Shown here piece after piece: positions 8,222 to 17,062 of a stretch of DNA of 64,000 bases. The notes under the pieces were generated by a model. The model searched no databases, had not been told where the DNA came from, and saw nothing but the letters and a program-made list of their open reading frames with translations. Source of the stretch: Bacillota bacterium (GTDB taxonomy: Bacteria > Bacillota_I > Bacilli_A > Izemoplasmatales > UBA1188); the NCBI GenBank assembly GCA_023410715.1, contig JAEYPN010000031.1:1-64000 (forward strand). The letters run 5' to 3'. The position numbers and the translations under genes are program-made. Position 1 is the first letter of the stretch. Every line of letters begins with the position of its first letter.

Positions 8222-9586
8222 TTAATTTGATATATAATTTGAGAATGAGAAAATTGGACGATATTTGCCATCCTCATGTTGCGCATAACCAACCACACTT
8301 CCATCTGAAGAAATATTGATCGCAACTCCATAATTAGCTAATGTCTTAGTCGCAGCTAGACGGCCTCCACCTGAAGAACCAGCTTCAATTTTAATAATTG
8401 CCCCAACTGCAATGACTGTACCATCATAATCGACAATTGTCGCACCATCAATCTCAATCAGTTCCTCTCTTAACTTTCGATCAAGCGCAAAGAATTTCCG
8501 GTTATTAATAATTCTATTAACATTTGATGCCTTAATCATCTTGTTTGATTTAATTAAATTCTGATAACTATTTAAGTATTTTTCATTCAACTCATTAATC
8601 TTTTCAATTGATGTAACCTTTTGATATTCAAGTTGTTTTTTGCGTTCATAATACTTTTCATTTACAATATCATACACATCAATGTGCTCTAGCGCTCTAT
8701 CAACCTCATTTTGATTTAAGTAACAGATAATACCCCCATGAGTAGTAAATGAAACATCTAATGATGATAAATAAATTGATTTGGCAAATAGCAAGTTATC
8801 ATTTTGTGATTTATGATGAATTCTTTTAATAATTTCTCTATGTGAGAAGCTATTCCAAATTCCACCTTTTTTTGTGTATTTTAATTCGTTATCCTTGTAA
8901 ATTAGAATTTCGCCTTTTTCATGTAAAGTAATAGCAATATAATTCAAATTACAAATTTGTAACACTCCCGAATAATCATATGGAGCAAGTCCAAGTGATA
9001 ACCCAATATTATCTAGTTGTAAATACTTTAAGATATATCCATCTTGGTCTAAGACAATAAAGGAATTTCTGCCGTTTGATAAAAGTGATGAAAATGGGCT
9101 AGCTAAGAATTTACGAAAATGTAAGTTCTGGTCATGACGATCAGAAATTTCATTTTCACTAATTAAAAATCCAAAGGAAATATTTTGCCCTTCATAAGTA
9201 CGTTCAGAATACATACTCATCGCATCAATAATGCCTAAAATAACATCATATGATTTAACTGATAATGATTTACAAATCACCTTATTCATAGCATTAAATT
9301 GTAAGACACGTAAATAATCCTTATCGCCAATTTTATATTGTTCAATTTTATTCATCTCTTCAATCATTGAAGAAACTAAAATAATGTCATCAAGTGAAAA
9401 TGGTTGAAGCTTTGTTAACTTATAACCAAATTTATATGATAAATCGCCTTTAACAAGCATTGAACCATCAGGCAAAAGCGAAGAATAACTTTCTTCTGGA
9501 TAATCTACTTCCATTTCAATTGTCGTTCCAGGATATAATACAGATATATATGAATCAATGGTTTCTTTTAATTTTACAAAGTCCAT
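8222..9586 (-). CDS. Protein with a divergent C-terminal DisA_N (diadenylate cyclase-like) domain
   Basis: A 454-residue cytoplasmic protein. The C-terminal 85 residues resemble the DisA_N/DAC fold that makes c-di-AMP: a DGA motif at about 380-382 followed by a second DG, a small-residue run and GGGR at about 406-409 where canonical enzymes have the G-x-RHR motif, then a hydrophobic-SSDGSVVGY strand resembling VVSEExG. The first 300 or so residues match no family I know and could be a sensor domain; a helical linker follows (about 300-345). Start is ATG with AGGGAG. It is monocistronic, with its own extended -10 and terminator. Because the RHR motif is altered it may be an active divergent cyclase, a c-di-AMP or ATP sensor, or inactive. 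No other c-di-AMP gene is in the window. Confidence 0.6.
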   Translation of the reverse strand: MDFVKLKETIDSYISVLYPGTTIEMEVDYPEESYSSLLPDGSMLVKGDLSYKFGYKLTKLQPFSLDDIILVSSMIEEMNKIEQYKIGDKDYLRVLQFNAMNKVICKSLSVKSYDVILGIIDAMSMYSERTYEGQNISFGFLISENEISDRHDQNLHFRKFLASPFSSLLSNGRNSFIVLDQDGYILKYLQLDNIGLSLGLAPYDYSGVLQICNLNYIAITLHEKGEILIYKDNELKYTKKGGIWNSFSHREIIKRIHHKSQNDNLLFAKSIYLSSLDVSFTTHGGIICYLNQNEVDRALEHIDVYDIVNEKYYERKKQLEYQKVTSIEKINELNEKYLNSYQNLIKSNKMIKASNVNRIINNRKFFALDRKLREELIEIDGATIVDYDGTVIAVGAIIKIEAGSSGGGRLAATKTLANYGVAINISSDGSVVGYAQHEDGKYRPIFSFSNYISN

Positions 9587-9632
9587 AAAAGCGCTCCCTA
9601 ATATTTATTGTTTATTATTATTTGATAATATC

Positions 9633-9641
9633 ATTATAGCA
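9633..9641 (-). promoter_or_regulatory. Extended -10 promoter of the DAC-like gene
   Basis: Minus strand TGCTATAAT, about 47 bases before the ATG at 9586. No convincing -35. Confidence 0.6.
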
Positions 9642-9670
9642 TAAAAATAACACTTTTTTACTTTTTTATC

Positions 9671-9707
9671 AAAAAAAATAAAAAATCGCTTTGTAAAAAG
9701 CGATTTT
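9671..9707 (-). terminator. Terminator after lon
   Basis: Minus strand AAAATCGCTTTTTACAAAGCGATTTTTT hairpin (9 bp stem) with a long T-rich tail. It ends the tig-clpX-lon run and separates it from the DAC-like gene. Confidence 0.9.
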
Positions 9708-9712
9708 AATAA

Positions 9713-12040
9713 TTATGCATGAATAGCTTCTTTTAAAACATCATCAATCGTATCAACTGGGATGATCTCTAAGGCGTTTTTTACTTCCTGAGGAATTTCA
9801 TCTAAGTCACGAAGATTATCGCGAGGAATTAAGATTCTCTTAAGACCAGAACGTAATGCAGCAATTGATTTTTCTCTTAATCCACCAATAGGTAAAACTC
9901 GTCCACGAAGCGTTACTTCCCCAGTCATACCAAGTTGATGGTCAACAGCTTTATTTGTTAGGGCGCTTACAAGTGCAGTTGTGATGGTCACACCAGCAGA
10001 AGGACCATCCTTTGGAACGGCTCCTTCAGGGACGTGAATATGTACATCAATCTCTTCAAACATATTAATGTCAATATTAAGACGACTTGAGTTTGTCTTA
10101 ACATATGATAAGGCAGCTTGCGCTGACTCTTTCATAACGTCACCTAATTTACCTGTTAAGGTTAAACGACCTTTACCCTTGTAAAAAGTAACTTCAACAG
10201 GTAAAGTATCCCCACCAAATTCAGTATAAGCTAAACCTGTTACAACACCAATTTGGTCAGTTTTAAACGCTTCATTATTGGTAAAACGACGTTTACCTAA
10301 AAAGCTTTCAAGATTTTCATTAGTAATTGTAATAATTTCTTTCTTTTCGCCTAAAACTTTAGTAATAGCTTTACGAACAATTTTACCAATTAAGCGGCCA
10401 AGACTTCTAACTCCAGCTTCTCTTGTATAAAACTTAATCATTGACATTAAAGCTTCATCAGTAATCACCAATTTTTCACTTGGTAGACCGTTATATTCTT
10501 TTTCTTTTTCAACTAAGTGCTCTTTTGCAATATGAAATTTTTCAATTTCTGTATAGCTAGAAAGCTCAATAATTTCCATTCTATCGCGTAAAGGCGCTGG
10601 AACATTCTCTAAATAGTTGGCAGTCGCAATAAATAAAACCTTTGATAAATCATATGGTTCTTCTAGATAATGATCTGAGAAATTTTTATTTTGTTCTGGG
10701 TCAAGTACTTCAAGTAACGCAGCTGATGGATCACCTTTATAATCAGATCCTAATTTATCAATTTCATCAAGTAAGAAAACAGGATTAATCGATTTTGCCT
10801 TACGCATACCATTAATAATACGGCCAGGCAAAGCACCAAGATAGGTTCTTCTATGGCCTCTTATTTCAGCTTCATCTTTGATTCCACCAAGTGACTGCTT
10901 AACAAAATTCCTATTAAGTGCCTGAGCTATTGAAATAGCCAGTGTCGTTTTACCTACTCCTGGAGGCCCTACAAGACATAAAATAGTCTGAGGATTTTTA
11001 TTTGTTAAAAGCTTAACTGATAGGTATTCAATTATTCTTTCTTTAACTTTCTCTAAACCAAAATGGGTTTCATCAAGCTTAGCGATAGCTTTCTTTATAT
11101 CATTTTCATCGTTTGTTTCTTCATTCCATGGAAGTTCAATTAAAACATCTAGATATGATCTAATCACTCCTGATTCACCACTTGCGGCTGGTGTAGACTC
11201 ATATCTTGATAGTTCATATAAGGCCTTATCTTCAGTTGATTTTGGCATATGCTTATCTAATATGGCTTGTCTTAGTTTATCAATATCGCTATCTTTTTTA
11301 GCTTTATCACCAAGTTCTTCCTGGATGGCACGCATTTTTTCTCTTAAAATATATTCCTTTTGATTTTCATCAATAGATTCCTTAATATTTTGATTTATTT
11401 TTCCTTCAATTTCCTGTTGGTAACGGTCACGTTCAATATCTTGTAAAATATATGTTAAACGCGCGTTAATTGATGCATTTTCAACATATTTGAACTTTAA
11501 GTTTTCAGCCATTTTAAAATTAAATGAAATTAAATCAGCTAAACGATCAGAACTTACGCCATGAGTTATTTCATCTATAATTCTTTTAGGGTCATTTAAA
11601 AAGGCACCATTACTCTCCAGAGTCTTTGATACAACCATTTTAATTAAGGTCATTTCTTCATCAATGTTCTCTTGAATTGCAGGTACAGTTTCAAAATCCA
11701 CTAAAAAGTATGGATCAATGGACTGAATTTGTAATATTTTTGCTCTAATAACTGGTTCAAACTTAACCTTAAAATTTCCATTACCTAATTTTATCTTCAT
11801 TGTTAGTTTGGCAACTACGCCGCATTTTAACAAGTCTTCTTCTAAAGGGATTGTTGCATTAAGATTTTTTTGAAATATTAGCAAGCAATAATTATCATAA
11901 TTCTGTTCAACTTCTGTTATCGCATCTTTTGAAAAGTCTCTGCCAACTTCAATTTTAAATTCATTGTTTGGTAGGGCAACCATGCCACGTACAGGGACGG
12001 CTGGTAAACTGCTATAAACAATCTTATCTTTTTCAAACAT
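9713..12040 (-). CDS. lon: ATP-dependent protease Lon (LonA)
   Basis: Soluble AAA+ serine protease that degrades damaged and regulatory proteins. Order: N-terminal substrate-binding domain (about 1-200), helical linker, AAA+ module with Walker A GPPGVGKT and Walker B VFLLDEIDK, then the S16 protease domain with the catalytic Ser681 in PKDGPSAG and Lys724 in GGLREKS. I place the start at the ATG at 12040 (775 residues): AAGGAG lies 8 bases upstream, whereas the more upstream GTG at 12049 overlaps that ribosome site and the ATG at 12046 is only 2 bases from it. It follows clpX and tig, making a chaperone/protease cluster, and has an additional promoter in the clpX-lon gap. Confidence 0.97.
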   Translation of the reverse strand: MFEKDKIVYSSLPAVPVRGMVALPNNEFKIEVGRDFSKDAITEVEQNYDNYCLLIFQKNLNATIPLEEDLLKCGVVAKLTMKIKLGNGNFKVKFEPVIRAKILQIQSIDPYFLVDFETVPAIQENIDEEMTLIKMVVSKTLESNGAFLNDPKRIIDEITHGVSSDRLADLISFNFKMAENLKFKYVENASINARLTYILQDIERDRYQQEIEGKINQNIKESIDENQKEYILREKMRAIQEELGDKAKKDSDIDKLRQAILDKHMPKSTEDKALYELSRYESTPAASGESGVIRSYLDVLIELPWNEETNDENDIKKAIAKLDETHFGLEKVKERIIEYLSVKLLTNKNPQTILCLVGPPGVGKTTLAISIAQALNRNFVKQSLGGIKDEAEIRGHRRTYLGALPGRIINGMRKAKSINPVFLLDEIDKLGSDYKGDPSAALLEVLDPEQNKNFSDHYLEEPYDLSKVLFIATANYLENVPAPLRDRMEIIELSSYTEIEKFHIAKEHLVEKEKEYNGLPSEKLVITDEALMSMIKFYTREAGVRSLGRLIGKIVRKAITKVLGEKKEIITITNENLESFLGKRRFTNNEAFKTDQIGVVTGLAYTEFGGDTLPVEVTFYKGKGRLTLTGKLGDVMKESAQAALSYVKTNSSRLNIDINMFEEIDVHIHVPEGAVPKDGPSAGVTITTALVSALTNKAVDHQLGMTGEVTLRGRVLPIGGLREKSIAALRSGLKRILIPRDNLRDLDEIPQEVKNALEIIPVDTIDDVLKEAIHA

Positions 12041-12055
12041 TATCATCACTCCTTG

Positions 12056-12096
12056 CTAGTAATCTATATCATACTAGATTTTACCTCTTTTTTCAA
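12056..12096 (-). promoter_or_regulatory. lon promoter with overlapping inverted repeat
   Basis: Minus strand TTGAAA (12096-12091) - 17 bases - TATGAT (12073-12068). An inverted repeat CTAGTA-N10-TACTAG (12056-12077) covers the -10 and the start region and could be an operator. It does not match CIRCE (HrcA) or the CtsR box. The -35 overlaps the clpX stop. Confidence 0.55.
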
Positions 12097-13271
12097 GAGA
12101 TACACATATTTTTTATTTTGCTTGATCTTAAAATATCATTTTCAATTAGGAAATCCTTTATTAAGTCTTTTGATACAATTATTTCCTTTGGTAATTTATT
12201 ATAATCTAAATTAAATTCAATTTCAATAAATATTTTGTCTAAAAAGACTTTAATACCCCGCGCGCCAAGCTTTAACTCTACGCATTTTGAGGCAATATAT
12301 TCTTTAACTTCATCACTTATTTCAAGCTTTACACCTAAACCTAAGAAAATATTTTTATACTGATTAATAAAAGCATTATGAGAATTATTCATAATTTCTA
12401 ACAATTCCTTATAACCAATTGGTTTTAAAATTCCTTTTAGAGGAATACGACCAACAAATTCTGGAATCATTCCAAAGCGAATAAGGTCCTCTTCTGTCAC
12501 AAAATCTAAAGTGTTATTTGTCTCATATTTTAATCTTTCAGTAATAATTTTATCGAGTCCTGAAAAGGCGCCACCCACAATAAATAAAATATTCTCTGTG
12601 TTAATTTTAATGTTTCCTTGAAATGGATACTTTCTTCCCCCACTTGCTGGAAATAAGGCAGTTGTGCCTTCAATAATTTTAAGTAAGGCCTGTTGTACAC
12701 CTTCACCACTCACATCTCTTGTCACAGATAGGTTATTACCTCTTTTAGCAATTTTATCAATTTCATCAATATAGATAATACCTCTTTCAGCAAGCTCTAG
12801 ATCATTGTTAGCAGCTTCATATAAGGAAAGTAAGATATTTTCTACATCATCGCCAACATAACCCGCTTCTGTTAATGATGTCGCATCGGTAATTGCTAAT
12901 GGTAAATCCAAAATCTTGGCTAATTCTTTAACAATAAATGTTTTACCGCTTCCGGTTTCACCCAAGAGTAAAATATTACTTTTATCGATTGACATTTCTT
13001 TTCGATTATTAATTTTAAGTAAATGATTGTATACTGACACACTTAATATTTTTTTAACTTCATCTTGCCCTATAACTTGTTCGCTTAATTTATTATATAT
13101 ATCTTTCGGCGATAAAACTTTAATATGAACTGGTTTTTCTTTTTTAAGTAGTTTATATCCTTTATTTAAACAGTCATCGCATATATTAGCTTTTTCGCCC
13201 CTAATCATTTTCTTGGCATCTTCTAATGTCGCATTACAGAAAGAACATCGAATAGATAAATCTTTTTTCAT
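12093..13271 (-). CDS. clpX: ATP-dependent unfoldase ClpX
   Basis: AAA+ unfoldase that feeds substrates to ClpP. The N-terminal zinc-binding domain is present (CSFC near residue 9 and CDDC near 34), then Walker A LLGETGSGKT, Walker B IYIDEIDKIA, sensor and the C-terminal small domain. I choose the ATG at 13271 (392 residues): the zinc domain then starts at the usual place. The more upstream ATG at 13313 has a ribosome site only one base away. It is longer-spaced from tig (about 110 bases including a hairpin). No clpP is in this window. The protein is a little shorter than Bacillus ClpX (about 420). Confidence 0.93.
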   Translation of the reverse strand: MKKDLSIRCSFCNATLEDAKKMIRGEKANICDDCLNKGYKLLKKEKPVHIKVLSPKDIYNKLSEQVIGQDEVKKILSVSVYNHLLKINNRKEMSIDKSNILLLGETGSGKTFIVKELAKILDLPLAITDATSLTEAGYVGDDVENILLSLYEAANNDLELAERGIIYIDEIDKIAKRGNNLSVTRDVSGEGVQQALLKIIEGTTALFPASGGRKYPFQGNIKINTENILFIVGGAFSGLDKIITERLKYETNNTLDFVTEEDLIRFGMIPEFVGRIPLKGILKPIGYKELLEIMNNSHNAFINQYKNIFLGLGVKLEISDEVKEYIASKCVELKLGARGIKVFLDKIFIEIEFNLDYNKLPKEIIVSKDLIKDFLIENDILRSSKIKNMCIS

Positions 13272-13340
13272 TGTTTCACCCGTAAATATTTTAACTTGAG
13301 ATTTGTTAATCATACCTTTTTAAAACAATTCGACAAAGAA

Positions 13341-13381
13341 AGTCAAGAAATTAAAGGTCTAGTCAGATTGACTAGACCCAT
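13341..13381 (-). terminator. Terminator/attenuator between tig and clpX
   Basis: Minus strand perfect 9-bp stem GGTCTAGTC/GACTAGACC (13356-13378) followed by a T-rich stretch. It lies 4 bases after tig, so tig can be made separately from the protease genes downstream. Confidence 0.8.
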
Positions 13382-13384
13382 CAA

Positions 13385-14680
13385 TTATTCATTTATAACT
13401 TTTGCTTGAGCCTTTACTAAATCAATGGCTTTTCTGAATTTAACTTCATCAGCTACAACATATTCAGGTAAACCAGCTTTAGCTTGTTCAATTGATACAT
13501 TGTATTGCTTAGCTAATTCAGCATATTTACTTTCAAGTTCTTCTTTAGAAACAACAATGTTTTCTTTATTAGCAATTTCTTGAACTACAAATTGGAAACC
13601 AAGAGATTTTTTTGCTTCTTCTTTTAAATCTTCTCTGAATTTTTCTAAGTTTGTTCCTGTATACATTAAATATGTTTCAAGTTCTAAGCCATATTGTTTA
13701 GCTTGTTTAGTGGTATTTTCTTCAAAGCGTTTAGCTTCGTCGTTAACTAACTCTTCAGGAAGCTCATATTTGGCATTAGCCACGATATTCTTGAATAGTT
13801 CATCAATCATACTGTTTTCATTTCTTTCTTTCTTAGAAGCAAGAATTTCATCATATAAGTGTTTACGATAATCATTAACAGTTTCAACACCATCAATGTT
13901 TTGTTCTTTAACAAATTCATCATTTAATTCTGGAAGTTCTTGAGATTTAACTTCGTGAACTGTAACTACGAATCTAGCATCTTTACCTTTTAGATTTTCA
14001 GCTTGATAGTTTTCTGGGAATGTAACATTAATATCTTTTGTTTCATTAGCTTTCATGCCAATCATTTGTTCTTCAAAACCTGGAATAAATTGGCCTGAAC
14101 CAATAACTAATTCATAGTTTTCAGCTTTTCCACCCTCAAAGGCAACGCCGTCAGCAAATCCTTCAAAATCAAAAATTGCAGTATCGCCATTTTCAATTAC
14201 TTGTTCATCTTTTAATACTAACATTGCGTTTCTTCTTAGATTATCATTTATTCTAGCTTCTACTTCATCGTCAGTAACTAGATCTGATGCTTTCTTTACT
14301 TCAACACCTAAATATTTGCCTAATTCAACTACTGGTTTTACAGCGACTTTAACATTATAAGTAAAATCTTCACCACGTTTAATTTTTGATGGATCGAAAT
14401 CAATCTTTGGATATGCACATACATCAATATTATTCGCTTCAACTACTTCATAATATGTATCACTGATAACGATATTTAATGCTTCATCATAAAGTGACTC
14501 AACACCAAATTTCTTTTCATATACGTCTCTTGGACAATGTCCTTTTCTGAAACCTTTAACTTCAACTTCTTGAACTTTTTTTTCAAAAGCTTTAGTTAAA
14601 CCTTCTTCAAATTTTTCTTTACTAACCACAACGTCAAAAGTGACACGTGATCCTGATATTTTATCAATAATGGTACTCAT
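13385..14680 (-). CDS. tig: Trigger factor
   Basis: Ribosome-bound chaperone and peptidyl-prolyl isomerase that greets nascent chains. The N-terminal domain carries the ribosome-docking signature GFRKGHCP (about 42-49), the FKBP-type PPIase domain spans about 150-240 (DTAIFDFEGF, FIPGFEEQMIGM), and the C-terminal helical arm domain completes 431 residues, which is normal. Start is ATG after GAGGAGG. It heads the tig-clpX-lon cluster under a strong promoter, an order also found in other Bacillota. Confidence 0.97.
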   Translation of the reverse strand: MSTIIDKISGSRVTFDVVVSKEKFEEGLTKAFEKKVQEVEVKGFRKGHCPRDVYEKKFGVESLYDEALNIVISDTYYEVVEANNIDVCAYPKIDFDPSKIKRGEDFTYNVKVAVKPVVELGKYLGVEVKKASDLVTDDEVEARINDNLRRNAMLVLKDEQVIENGDTAIFDFEGFADGVAFEGGKAENYELVIGSGQFIPGFEEQMIGMKANETKDINVTFPENYQAENLKGKDARFVVTVHEVKSQELPELNDEFVKEQNIDGVETVNDYRKHLYDEILASKKERNENSMIDELFKNIVANAKYELPEELVNDEAKRFEENTTKQAKQYGLELETYLMYTGTNLEKFREDLKEEAKKSLGFQFVVQEIANKENIVVSKEELESKYAELAKQYNVSIEQAKAGLPEYVVADEVKFRKAIDLVKAQAKVINE

Positions 14681-14706
14681 AATTTACCTCCTCAAAGTCC
14701 TTATAT

Positions 14707-14735
14707 ATTATAACCTAAATCAAATTTATAGTCAA
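14707..14735 (-). promoter_or_regulatory. tig promoter
   Basis: Minus strand TTGACT - 17 bases - TATAAT: near-consensus, start predicted near 14700, short 5' UTR with GAGGAGG. Confidence 0.8.
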
Positions 14736-14799
14736 ATAATTAGTTTACTAATTTCAATATGCATTATTGCATGTTAAAATTCAGCTAACTTTGACAAAA

Positions 14800-14828
14800 T
14801 AAAAAAGACCTATTTAATTTAATAGGCC
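14800..14828 (-). terminator. Terminator after the 691-residue lipoprotein gene
   Basis: Minus strand GGCCTATT/AATAGGTC 8-bp stem (14807-14828) followed by six T. Confidence 0.85.
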
Positions 14829-14869
14829 TTTATATCACATATATTATAAAATAATTTACTAAATTTGTC

Positions 14870-16945
14870 TTATTCTATGTATTCTGTGTTTTCGTTGTTG
14901 ACACTAAATAATTCAATTAATTCATTAACTATTGACATAAATGATGAGATGTTAGCTTCATCATTTGCAGTTATTTTACTTACATCAAGATCTTTGATTA
15001 ATTCAGCATAACCTTTTAATTCGCTAAATTTACCACGAAGTCCTTCTTCTAATTCATTTATTTCTTCTAGAGTTAACCCAAATATTGCATTAAATCTTTG
15101 ATCTTTGATTAAACCAAAGATATCAGCGACTAAATCATCAAGTCCTGTTGTAACACTTGTAGTCATAATATTACCAACTATTTCTGCTACAAGAATAGGT
15201 GATGAAAAATGGTTTTGACTAGCCATAACATCCATGAATCTAGTATAAATATCACTATTATTATCCAAATAATTAATAGCATTAACTATTAAATCATATA
15301 CTGCATCAAAATCATTTTCAATAATTTCTTTAACTGCTATAACAAATTCATTTGCTAAAACACCATTTAGATTAAAAAATAATGGTGTTATTTCAGTGCA
15401 AGCTAAAATTATGTTTTTAAAATCGTCTTCAGAAATATTATTCTTTATAACAACTAATACATCAGCGATTAAACCAATTGCTTTTTCAGCTTCTGCATTT
15501 AGTGCAGTTACATATGCTGTTTCATTAGGGTAAGTCACACCTGTATAGTAGTTTCTAAATACTTCTCCATCATATTCAAATCCTGAAACAATTAAAACAG
15601 CTTTCATAACTTCAAGATTAGTTGTTGCTAAATGGTCAAGTAATCCCACTGCACAATCAAATCCAGTATCATAAAGAGTAGTTAATAAAGTTTTTAAAAA
15701 TTCATCCGTTTCTCCAATAAGACCCTCAGGATTACTTGCAAATACCATATCAATTAAAAGCGTAATTTCTTCTTCAGTAATTGTTAGATCATTTGAGTTT
15801 GCCTTATAAAATTTATTAATATCACCAAGTAATAACGCGATTGCATCAATTAAATCAAGTTCATTTAAGCTTGCGTTACCACTAATGAAAAAATCAAACA
15901 ATTTTTCAACTGTATTATCACCAATGCTCTTTAAAAATTTAGCAGCTAAATCAAGAGATTTTACAGTTCTAGCTGCAATTAAATCAGTGTCGATTCCTTC
16001 AACTTCAGGAATAAATACATTATAAATAATCGCATATACTGTTTCTAGATCTTCTTTTGTTGGAATATTTTCTTCAATTATTAAAGTAATAAATCCTTTA
16101 AGCTTTTTTATTTGATCAAAAGTATAATTAGATGATTCGCCATTTAATAAATCTTCAATCAAATCAAGAAAATCTACTTTTAAACTGCCTTGGAAATCTT
16201 TTAAATAATTAACAACAAATAAAGCTGCATCAACAAGATCCTCTTTATCATTTTGAATTGCATTTAATAATCTTTCATATGTTGAAATTTGCTCAATAAT
16301 CTCTTCATATTGATACGCATATTCATATGCAAATGTATCAGGGTCAGATTTTTTAATTTCTTCAAAGGCAACTTTAGTTTGCTTTAAAGTAATAAGCATA
16401 TTATTTAAAGCGTCTTCTGCTATTACTAATCCTGCTTCAATAAAAGCATGATAATTAATATCTAAGGCTAAAAATTTCGTTATAGCAGCATTTATTCCTG
16501 ATAAATTGGTAGAAGCTTCACCAAATTCATTGTATTGTATACAAGCTTGTATTTCAATAAATAAAGCCTTAGCTCCAGATAAATTTTTTTTAAGTTCATT
16601 TGCTGTAACCCCATATTTTGCAAGGGTAGTTAAAGCATCACTTAATATTAGATTAACCTTTTCTGCAGAATCAAGGTTGGTAATTTCATTTTCTAACGCA
16701 AAGCTAATAATTTCAGTAACCATTTGTGCTTTTTCTAAGGCTACCTTATTATCATCAATAGTTACAACTGTATTTTTAGTTGTTGACTTTTCTGTTGCTT
16801 TAGATGATGTCTTTGAAGTTGTTACAGGTGTTTTAGTCGTGATTATTGAATCCTTTGTTGTACCTTTTGTTGGATTAAGTAAATTACATCCAGCAAGAAA
16901 GAATACACATAACGCGGTGAAAACAAGTAATAATTTCCTTTTCAT
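14870..16945 (-). CDS. Large surface lipoprotein, function unknown
   Basis: A 691-residue protein with a type II signal peptide: basic N terminus, hydrophobic core and lipobox LAGC with Cys20 as the lipidated residue. A Thr/Ser/Lys-rich linker (about 27-62) follows, then a long, acidic, almost wholly alpha-helical region with many short amphipathic Leu/Ile-rich helices and no Cys clusters or catalytic motif that I recognise. The helix pattern looks repetitive (units of about 35-45 residues) but without strong sequence identity. It is anchored to the outer face of the membrane. It has its own extended -10 promoter, AAAGGAG site and terminator, so it is monocistronic. Two other lipoproteins here share the linker style. 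Confidence 0.75.
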   Translation of the reverse strand: MKRKLLLVFTALCVFFLAGCNLLNPTKGTTKDSIITTKTPVTTSKTSSKATEKSTTKNTVVTIDDNKVALEKAQMVTEIISFALENEITNLDSAEKVNLILSDALTTLAKYGVTANELKKNLSGAKALFIEIQACIQYNEFGEASTNLSGINAAITKFLALDINYHAFIEAGLVIAEDALNNMLITLKQTKVAFEEIKKSDPDTFAYEYAYQYEEIIEQISTYERLLNAIQNDKEDLVDAALFVVNYLKDFQGSLKVDFLDLIEDLLNGESSNYTFDQIKKLKGFITLIIEENIPTKEDLETVYAIIYNVFIPEVEGIDTDLIAARTVKSLDLAAKFLKSIGDNTVEKLFDFFISGNASLNELDLIDAIALLLGDINKFYKANSNDLTITEEEITLLIDMVFASNPEGLIGETDEFLKTLLTTLYDTGFDCAVGLLDHLATTNLEVMKAVLIVSGFEYDGEVFRNYYTGVTYPNETAYVTALNAEAEKAIGLIADVLVVIKNNISEDDFKNIILACTEITPLFFNLNGVLANEFVIAVKEIIENDFDAVYDLIVNAINYLDNNSDIYTRFMDVMASQNHFSSPILVAEIVGNIMTTSVTTGLDDLVADIFGLIKDQRFNAIFGLTLEEINELEEGLRGKFSELKGYAELIKDLDVSKITANDEANISSFMSIVNELIELFSVNNENTEYIE

Positions 16946-16977
16946 TTTTTCTCCTTTATTTTTATTTTACATAATTG

Positions 16978-16986
16978 ATTATACCA
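16978..16986 (-). promoter_or_regulatory. Extended -10 promoter of the large lipoprotein gene
   Basis: Minus strand TGGTATAAT, 33 bases before the ATG. A short inverted CCAAAATTGG lies just upstream. Confidence 0.65.
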
Positions 16987-17062
16987 TAAATTTCCAATTT
17001 TGGTAATTATTATTAAATATAATCATCCAAGTCACTATTTATTCATAACTATTTCATATTAA

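Noticed and set aside
11968..12204. Plus-strand frame across the lon-clpX gap
   Set aside because: Antisense to both genes and covers the lon promoter; low-complexity translation.
16506..17006. 166-codon plus-strand frame
   Set aside because: Antisense to the helical lipoprotein gene; its length follows from the biased composition of that gene, and no ribosome site is present.
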